Shown here: positions 43,155 through 48,223 of the stretch, one piece after another
Layout of the letters: each line of letters begins with the position of its first letter
Position numbering within the stretch: the first letter of the stretch is position 1
Assembly: GCA_964636205.1 (NCBI GenBank)
Contig: CAZWPF010000009.1
Span: forward strand, 1-48,223
Reading direction: 5' to 3'
Source: JBEBVQ01 sp964636205
GTDB taxonomy: Bacteria > Bacteroidota > Bacteroidia > Chitinophagales > Chitinophagaceae
DNA length: 48,223 nt
Notes under the pieces: model-generated
What the model was told of the DNA's origin: nothing
Database searches by the model: none
What the model saw: the letters and a program-made list of their open reading frames with translations, nothing else
Position numbers and translations under genes: made by a program

Positions 43155-44005
43155 TCAGCGATAACAAGGGGCGCATGGTACAGGGGATTAGCGTTCGCGC
43201 TTCTCTGTGCCTGGTGTTTCTCCTATTAATATCGGTTATTGCGAGAGCGGATGATTTTCCTTCGCCTCAATCGCCTCCCAGGTTGGTGAACGATTTTGCC
43301 GGCATGTTGTCGGCCGAGGAACGGTCCAGGTTGGAGACTAAATTGTTGGAATTCGAACGTCAGAGTTCGACTCAAATAACGATTGTGACGGTTAAGGATC
43401 TTGGTTCTTATGCAGCTTCGCAATACGGGGTGGAATTGTTTAACAAGTGGAAGCCGGGACAGAAGGATCGGGATAATGGGGTGTTGATTTTGGCTTCACT
43501 GAATGATCGAAAGTTGAATATTACGACCGGTTATGGACTGGAAGGGGATTTGACGGATGCACGGAGTAGTTATATAATTCGGAATGAGATGGCTCCTGCT
43601 TTTAGGCAGGGTAAATATTATGAGGGATTTGCGAAAGCGACAGATGCGATTATCGCTGCGACTCGTGGTGCATATACAGCGGATCAGAAGCAACAACAGG
43701 TTGAGCCGGAAGCTTTTCGAACATTAGGAGTGGTGATCATCATTATTATTTTGATTATCTGGTTAATCATCAAGAAAGGCGGTGGTGGGGGTAGTTATAT
43801 GAGCGGCCGCGGTAGTCGTGGATTGGGAGGCTGGCCTCTTGGTGGTTTNNNNNNNNNNNNNNNNNNNNNNNNNNNNNNNNNNNNNNNNNNNNNNNNNNNN
43901 NNNNNNNNNNNNNNNNNNNNNNNNNNNNNNNNNNNNNNNNNNNNNNNNTTTGGCGGATTTGGTGGTGGCCGTTCCGGTGGTGGAGGAGCCAGTGGGAGTT
44001 GGTAA
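43151..44005 (+). CDS. TPM-domain membrane protein (YgcG-like), interrupted by an assembly gap
   Basis: This protein has a signal peptide (ASLCLVFLLLISVIARA), a TPM domain (LVNDFAGMLSAEERSRLETKL, QITIVTVKDLGSYAASQYGVELFNKWKPG, NGVLILASLNDRKLNITTGYGLEG), one membrane helix (TLGVVIIIIILIIWLIIKK) and a Gly/Ser-rich tail ending GGGGASGSW. The tail contains the N run at 43849-43948, so its length (nominally 284 residues) is not real; the frame reopens correctly after it. The Gly-rich tail is typical of YgcG-type proteins and explains the assembly break. Confidence 0.88.
   Translation: MISDNKGRMVQGISVRASLCLVFLLLISVIARADDFPSPQSPPRLVNDFAGMLSAEERSRLETKLLEFERQSSTQITIVTVKDLGSYAASQYGVELFNKWKPGQKDRDNGVLILASLNDRKLNITTGYGLEGDLTDARSSYIIRNEMAPAFRQGKYYEGFAKATDAIIAATRGAYTADQKQQQVEPEAFRTLGVVIIIIILIIWLIIKKGGGGGSYMSGRGSRGLGGWPLGGXXXXXXXXXXXXXXXXXXXXXXXXXXXXXXXXXXFGGFGGGRSGGGGASGSW
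43849..43948. other. Assembly gap (100 N)
   Basis: One hundred consecutive N, the conventional size for an unknown gap. It falls in the Gly-rich coding tail of the TPM gene. Confidence 1.
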
Positions 44006-44033
44006 TTAGTCTGTTCTTCCTGTAAACGAATGG

Positions 44034-44054
44034 GGCGCACTGCTGTGCGCCTTT
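44034..44054 (+). terminator. Terminator of the lemA operon
   Basis: GGCGCAC (44034-44040) pairs with GTGCGCC (44045-44051) around TGCT, followed by TTTACTGTTTT. It is located 28 bp after the TPM gene stop. Confidence 0.65.
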
Positions 44055-44158
44055 ACTGTTTTCCGGCTAAGACTGAAAACCGCACATCGAGAGCGCAGTC
44101 CGAGATTCGCACGACGGTTGGAGGCATAGGGGCGTTTTGTCCAAAGTAGAAGTTATAA

Positions 44159-45601
44159 TCAAATTTTTGAGTTCTGGATATAGGCGCCAATATTGAAAGC
44201 ATAAACAGCGGCTGGTATAAACTGAAATGATAGATCTTCTACTTGCCTGAGATCCATTTTATCGATGGAGGTTACTATGGCATTTCGAAGACCATTCGAC
44301 TTGCAGAATTCCATCAGGCTTTTGAGTTCATGAGGTTTGTCAAAATAGCGGTTCGACCATTTAATTTCCATACCCCACTTGGGTTTAAATGTTTTACCGT
44401 CCACCAAAACAAGATCGACTTCTCCTTCTTTTCTTCCCTCTTTCCAACGAGCATAAGTCAGATCCAATTGTTCCCGGTGTAACCATTGAGACAGAACGAC
44501 CGTTTCAACCATATTGCCCATCTCATCATCATATTCAGAAACAGGAGAAAATAGAGCAGTACGCAATGAGGGATTAGTTAGATACACTTTAAAGGATGTT
44601 ATTCTTTTCAATCGTTTAGCATTGATATCAACTTTGTTTAGCACTTTTATCAGAAAAGCAGCTTCCAAGTATTCCAAGTACCTTTTCAGCGTCTCTTTCT
44701 GAATGCCACTTTCTTTCGACATGGTTTCATAGGAGAATTCATGTCCTGTATTGTAGGCGAGATAGGTAAAGAATCTATTGAGTTCCTGGACATCTCTAAT
44801 GCCATACAAACTGGGGAGATCTCGTAGGAGGACTTTGTCGATTATATCCGTTTTCACATAGCGTCCCATGTCGCTTTGAATTTTCTTCGACAACACCACC
44901 TCGGGGTAACCACCGAAATTCAGGTATTCGACGAATTCTCTGTTTAGTTCATCGATACTGATAGGCGACCAATATGGAATCTCCTTATTTCCTATTAGCA
45001 GTTTGCTTTCCCTTAGTAGGTGATTTTTGTTTTTCAGGTGTATGAATTCCTGAAAGGTCAGCGGGGGCAACATGAAATCGGTGAAGCGACCGGCTCCACT
45101 TTCTGTGTTATGCCATTTCAGAGCGGCGGCGGCTGATCCGGATACAATGAATTTTGTTTGTGGATACGAGTCAACCAGTACTTTCAGATGGCGCTCCCAA
45201 TCTTTCAGGTATTGGATCTCGTCAAAAAATACATAAGCATTGTTGAGGTTTTCATGTTGCGTAGCTTTCTGGCATAGGTCCAGAAGTTCTTGCAAGCCGA
45301 GGTTTATGTAAACAGGGTTGTCGATACCGATGAAAAATATTCTTTGGGGGTCGGACTTTTCTTGTAGTAGTTGATCAATAGCATGGTACATCATCACGGT
45401 TTTTCCCACCCGCCTCGGTCCCATTAACACCACAGCCCTACGGATGTCAGTTTCTTTTACAAAAGGGAAGAACAAATCGAAATATAGACGTCTGGACAAA
45501 TTGGAATAGGACTCGGGAATAGTTCCGGTAATCCACCAGGGATTTTCGTATTGCAGACGCTCAATAATCTTCTCTGTCGGAATTAACCTTGAATTAGCCA
45601 T
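44159..45601 (-). CDS. AAA ATPase with DUF4143 domain
   Basis: The 480-residue protein has Walker A GPRRVGKT at 61-68, Walker B AYVFFDEIQYLKDWE near 122-136, a sensor in KFIVSGSAAAAL, and a C-terminal DUF4143 nuclease-like domain (VVLSQWLHREQLDLTYARWKEGRKEGEVDLVLVDG, WGMEIKWSNRYF) with a conserved E-x-D-x-K-type pattern. Such proteins are frequent in accessory regions of bacterial genomes and their role is unknown; some are proposed to be defence or mobile functions. It is preceded by a promoter with two palindromes and is transcribed alone. Confidence 0.88.
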   Translation of the reverse strand: MANSRLIPTEKIIERLQYENPWWITGTIPESYSNLSRRLYFDLFFPFVKETDIRRAVVLMGPRRVGKTVMMYHAIDQLLQEKSDPQRIFFIGIDNPVYINLGLQELLDLCQKATQHENLNNAYVFFDEIQYLKDWERHLKVLVDSYPQTKFIVSGSAAAALKWHNTESGAGRFTDFMLPPLTFQEFIHLKNKNHLLRESKLLIGNKEIPYWSPISIDELNREFVEYLNFGGYPEVVLSKKIQSDMGRYVKTDIIDKVLLRDLPSLYGIRDVQELNRFFTYLAYNTGHEFSYETMSKESGIQKETLKRYLEYLEAAFLIKVLNKVDINAKRLKRITSFKVYLTNPSLRTALFSPVSEYDDEMGNMVETVVLSQWLHREQLDLTYARWKEGRKEGEVDLVLVDGKTFKPKWGMEIKWSNRYFDKPHELKSLMEFCKSNGLRNAIVTSIDKMDLRQVEDLSFQFIPAAVYAFNIGAYIQNSKI

Positions 45602-45618
45602 ATTTTAGCTTATTTCTA

Positions 45619-45626
45619 CAAAAATA
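45619..45626 (-). promoter_or_regulatory. -7 element of the AAA/DUF4143 gene
   Basis: The minus strand reads TATTTTTG, an exact TAnnTTTG match, 17 bp before the ATG at 45601. Confidence 0.55.
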
Positions 45627-45630
45627 TCAT

Positions 45631-45658
45631 AATTAAGCAACATTAACATTGCTTAATT
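45631..45658. promoter_or_regulatory. Perfect inverted repeat, likely operator
   Basis: AATTAAGCAA (45631-45640) and TTGCTTAATT (45649-45658) are exact 10-bp arms around 8 bp. The site covers the expected spacer and -33 region of the ATPase gene promoter, a typical repressor position. Confidence 0.6.
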
Positions 45659-45675
45659 TGTCAAATTTTGACAAA
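45657..45675. promoter_or_regulatory. 19-bp palindrome TTTGTCAAA-t-TTTGACAAA
   Basis: The 9-bp arms are exact around a central T. The TGAC half-site recurs at 45677-45682 (ATTGAC). It directly adjoins the previous inverted repeat. Confidence 0.6.
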
Positions 45676-45828
45676 ATTGACGTTTTCATCGCTAAAAACT
45701 TTCTAATTTTTACGTCATGTTTTTTATTTGAGCGGTATGCTTTCTGTTTTATTCTCTGTTCAGAGAGGTGATCACTTGACATCTGCATGTACGATGTTCC
45801 AAGGTAACATCGGCCGCATACAAATCTT

Positions 45829-45836
45829 TATCTTTG
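45829..45836 (+). promoter_or_regulatory. -7 element for xseA
   Basis: TATCTTTG matches TAnnTTTG, ending 10 bp before the ATG at 45847. A 7-bp-arm inverted repeat (CGATGTT/AACATCG, 45792-45812) lies just upstream. Confidence 0.55.
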
Positions 45837-45846
45837 ATGGGTAACC

Positions 45847-47283
45847 ATGGGCGAGCTGACACATATACGACTTTCGGAACTGAATGATCGAATAAACGAT
45901 GTTATTCAATCCGCCTTCGGCAATCAGAAATTCTGGGTGATCGCCGATATCACCAATCATACTTTCAGACAAAATAAGAATTATCACAACTTCGAATTGG
46001 TCGAAAAAGACCAACATTCAAACAATATTATTGCAAAGATCTCAGGCAAGGCCTGGGGTAGCGGTTCTGCCAGTATCAGACAGTTCGAACAAGTTACCGG
46101 TCAGAGATTTACTAATAACATCAATGTCCTAGTCCAAGTAATCGTTTCATTCCATAACGTTTACGGACTCTCACTGGATTTGATCGATATCGATACCAAT
46201 TTCACCTTAGGACTGCTCGAGCAACAAAGACAAGCTACACTCGAACGTCTGGTAAATGAGAACCCGTTCATCCAAAAAATCGGCGACAGGTATATTACCC
46301 GCAACAACCAACTGCAATTACCCTTGGTCATTCAGCGGATTGCAGTAGTCTCCTCCAATACTTCTGCAGGTGCGGAGGACTTTAAACATACTTTACAGAA
46401 CAATCCTTTCGGTTATCAGTTTAGGATTGACGATTATCATACGGTAGTGCAGGGAGAATCGAATGCAGATCAGTTTTTGAAGAAGCTGATTGAGGTATTT
46501 GAATCCCAACAGCCCTATGATATTGTGGTCATCACAAGAGGGGGCGGCTCCCAGACTGATTTTCTGATTTTTGACAATTATAAGATTGGGAGGGCGGTGG
46601 CCAAATTTCCTATTCCCATTCTCACCGGGATTGGTCATCAGAAGAATGAAACCATTGTAGATCTGATGGCGCACACGCAGACCAAAACCCCAACTAAGGC
46701 AGCAGAGTTTATTATTGCGCATAACAAATCATTCGAAGACGCTATTCTATCATTTCAGAAGACTGTATTGATTAAATCGCAGCAAATGTTCTCTACACAT
46801 TTCCAGCAACTATCGATGCTCAACAGTACGGTTGTCAATAAGTCGAGAGATATCATAAGCGGACACAAGGAAAGTTTGGTGCAGATGAATCAGGTTGTTG
46901 TCAATACTTCGAAGTCGATCTTGTTTAACAACAAAAATGACTTATTACAATTATCGGCTGCGGTGATTTCGAAGCCGAAGATTATTTTGTACAATCGTAT
47001 CAATGATATCAAGAATACGGTTTCTAATCTTCGAACATTCAAATCCTTATATTTGAAGAACCAGCGCGGTTATCTTGGTCATTATATATCGATGATCAGG
47101 ATGATGTCGCCGGATAATATTTTGCGTAAGGGATTTGCGATAGTGAAGTCGAACGACCGGATCACCAGCAATCCCGATGAAATTGAAGTTGGATCAGATA
47201 TCGAGATAATACTTGCTGACAGTCGGATCGCGTCGACGGTGAAGCAAAAAACCAAGTATGATGGAACAGAATTTAACTTATGA
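45847..47283 (+). CDS. xseA: Exodeoxyribonuclease VII large subunit
   Basis: The 478-residue protein begins with the OB-fold domain (HIRLSELNDRINDVIQSAFGNQKFWVIADITN) and contains the catalytic-domain motif DIVVITRGGGSQTDFLIFDN (about 227-246) followed by PILTGIGHQKNETIVDLMAHTQTKTPTKAAEFI. The coiled-coil C-terminal half follows, with the conserved DNILRKGFAIV near the end. It degrades single-stranded DNA together with XseB. The first ~10 residues of the frame are family-like, so the ATG at 45847 is kept. xseB overlaps its 3' end. Confidence 0.93.
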   Translation: MGELTHIRLSELNDRINDVIQSAFGNQKFWVIADITNHTFRQNKNYHNFELVEKDQHSNNIIAKISGKAWGSGSASIRQFEQVTGQRFTNNINVLVQVIVSFHNVYGLSLDLIDIDTNFTLGLLEQQRQATLERLVNENPFIQKIGDRYITRNNQLQLPLVIQRIAVVSSNTSAGAEDFKHTLQNNPFGYQFRIDDYHTVVQGESNADQFLKKLIEVFESQQPYDIVVITRGGGSQTDFLIFDNYKIGRAVAKFPIPILTGIGHQKNETIVDLMAHTQTKTPTKAAEFIIAHNKSFEDAILSFQKTVLIKSQQMFSTHFQQLSMLNSTVVNKSRDIISGHKESLVQMNQVVVNTSKSILFNNKNDLLQLSAAVISKPKIILYNRINDIKNTVSNLRTFKSLYLKNQRGYLGHYISMIRMMSPDNILRKGFAIVKSNDRITSNPDEIEVGSDIEIILADSRIASTVKQKTKYDGTEFNL

Positions 47284-47461
47284 GGCGGCTTATATTGAGT
47301 TGGCGGCGATTGCCAAAGAGATAGAGACGGAGAGCGTTTCTGTGGATGTATTGGCGGAGAAGGTGAAGCGCGCGTCTGAGCTGATCAGTTTTTGTCAGGC
47401 GAAATTGAAATCTACAGAAGTGGAAGTGAACAAGATCATTGCCCAGATGGAGAAGGGGTGA
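47258..47461 (+). CDS. xseB: Exodeoxyribonuclease VII small subunit
   Basis: The 67-residue protein matches XseB: LTYEAAYIELAAIAKEIETESVSVDVLAEKVKRASELISFCQAKLKSTEVEVNKI, two helices of the small subunit that binds the XseA coiled coil. The start (ATG 47258 or 47261) lies within xseA, a 26 bp overlap that indicates coupling. Length is typical. Confidence 0.92.
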   Translation: MMEQNLTYEAAYIELAAIAKEIETESVSVDVLAEKVKRASELISFCQAKLKSTEVEVNKIIAQMEKG

Positions 47462-47587
47462 TATTTGAACTGCGGTGCTTTTTCAATATTGCTTTGGTGA
47501 TGGAATGTCAATACCTTCACAACCCCTATCTCGAGTGCTTATCTGGATATGTATCATTTAATAGCGTCGCTCTCTGGCTAATATTTG

Positions 47588-47998
47588 CTAATCAACGATT
47601 TCGCTATATTTGGCACCGCTATTGAAAAGGCTGGATTTACTTAGATTGTTTATATAGAATGTGTTATCGGCCTTGTAAGGGTACCTCACATAAATTTTAT
47701 CACCTCGGTTTCGGATAATCTTAAACTCCTTAGATTTTACTGAGAGAATTCGGCAGATGTAAAACTCATCGTCGATATGCCCAGAGTTACTACCGTCCTC
47801 ATTGACGGTATATGTAACGTAGTTACGAAAATGATCTGCATCTTCCGGTGCAATGTCAGTGATTATTGGATAAGAGTCTTTGTCATTTTTTTGATGAATG
47901 TACTGGTCTTCTTTACTCAGAATCCTAGTTTTTGTAAAGACATTTTTTTTGTTTTTTTTGTAATTGGATAAAAATGGATACAAAATGGGTATATCCAA
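47588..47998 (-). CDS. Doubtful AT-rich hypothetical protein
   Basis: The open frame of 136 codons has no ATG anywhere; the longest form starts with TTG and overlaps the start of the Fic gene on the other strand by 14 bp. The predicted product is basic and Tyr/Lys/Asp-rich (NNLSKSSLFNSG, YVRYPYKADNTFYI) without a family I recognise. Base composition is clearly more AT-rich than the flanking genes. It could be a foreign gene with an alternative start, a decayed remnant, or chance. Confidence 0.35.
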   Translation of the reverse strand: MDIPILYPFLSNYKKNKKNVFTKTRILSKEDQYIHQKNDKDSYPIITDIAPEDADHFRNYVTYTVNEDGSNSGHIDDEFYICRILSVKSKEFKIIRNRGDKIYVRYPYKADNTFYINNLSKSSLFNSGAKYSEIVD

Positions 47999-48223
47999 AA
48001 GTATGTTTCAGAAACTGGACTTCAGCAGTACGGTACATCAGCAGATCAACCGTTTATTGAGTGTGATAGATACGTTTAACGGATCGTGGCAGGTGCTGGA
48101 ACGGACGCAGCGTGGTTATCTGAAGGAACTGCGCAAAATCGCCACGATCGAAAGCGCGGGGTCATCTACCCGTATCGAAGGGGCAACGCTGACGGATGCG
48201 GAAGTGGAAAGGCTGCTGCGTTC
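47985..48223 (+). CDS. Fic family protein, N-terminal part (runs off the window)
   Basis: Reading from the ATG at 47985 gives MGISKSMFQKLDFSSTVHQQ, then ERTQRGYLKELRKIATIESA and GSSTRIEGATLTDAEVERLL, open to the last base. The ESAGSSTRIEGATLTDAEV segment is the Fic N-terminal inhibitory/dimer region of the class where the S/TxxxE motif precedes the Fic domain; the catalytic HPFxxGNGR lies beyond the window. Fic proteins usually transfer AMP onto target proteins. An internal ATG at 48003 is an alternative start. Confidence 0.8.
   Translation, partial: MGISKSMFQKLDFSSTVHQQINRLLSVIDTFNGSWQVLERTQRGYLKELRKIATIESAGSSTRIEGATLTDAEVERLLR

Larger units (their letters stand above)
45602..45846. promoter_or_regulatory. 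Divergent control region between the ATPase gene and xseA
   Basis: The 245 bp hold three inverted repeats (45631-45658, 45657-45675, 45792-45812) and -7 elements on both strands (45619-45626 minus, 45829-45836 plus). No coding sequence is seen. Confidence 0.6.

Overview
The window comes from a Bacteroidota genome, most likely the Chitinophagia/Sphingobacteriia side (inference from gene content; no 16S present). The evidence is: three secreted proteins with type IX secretion (T9SS) C-terminal signals, a PUR-alpha-like DUF3276 gene, futalosine-pathway menaquinone genes (mqnB, mqnD), heme A synthase, and a Bacteroidota-type -7 promoter element (TAnnTTTG) that I can match upstream of about 18 genes. 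A run of 100 N at 43849-43948 shows that this is a draft scaffold. I saw no tRNA, rRNA, CRISPR array, insertion sequence or phage gene.

Layout. 1-270: a ~91 bp tandem repeat. 444-2209: membrane subunits of NAD(P) transhydrogenase. 2350-7550: a five-gene plus-strand run (Na+/solute symporter, LOG nucleotidase, O-methyltransferase, LysM glucosaminidase, Hpt). 7668-9641: a small lipoprotein converging on mqnB-mqnD. 9744-10785: a pterin synthase of the C-x5-HGH type and folE. 10786-11178: an intergenic region holding a promoter followed closely by a strong terminator (possible small RNA). 11179-16108: radA, comF, clpP, a sugar-1-phosphate nucleotidyltransferase and lhgO. 16167-20240: a six-gene minus-strand operon that looks like a copper/metal-handling module: a small cysteine-motif membrane protein, an outer-membrane protein starting CDVCGC, a His-rich lipoprotein, an MbnP-like lipoprotein, an MbnH/MauG-like di-heme enzyme and a YHS-like lipoprotein. 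20315-22755: AMP nucleosidase coupled to a fused double-ATPase peptide-type ABC protein. 22858-29079: ctaA/COX15, a barrel protein, lon, a DUF3276 gene and rlmN. 29194-33611: an outer-membrane barrel protein, a glycosyltransferase and a polysaccharide flippase. 33616-41907: a PQQ-dependent sugar dehydrogenase-like secreted protein, a NarL-type response regulator, a TPR histidine kinase with a degenerate ATP site, and two large T9SS cargo proteins. 42103-44005: lemA and two TPM-domain genes. 44159-45601: an AAA/DUF4143 ATPase behind two palindromes. 45847-47461: xseA-xseB. The end holds a doubtful AT-rich gene and the start of a Fic-family gene.

The most interesting part is the 16-20 kb operon. 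It pairs homologues of the methanobactin-associated MbnP/MbnH proteins with four small metal-motif envelope proteins, with no methanobactin biosynthesis gene in sight. This suggests a stand-alone envelope copper system. Several start codons were moved from the longest ORF to one that fits a promoter, signal peptide or family start; each change is explained in its entry.
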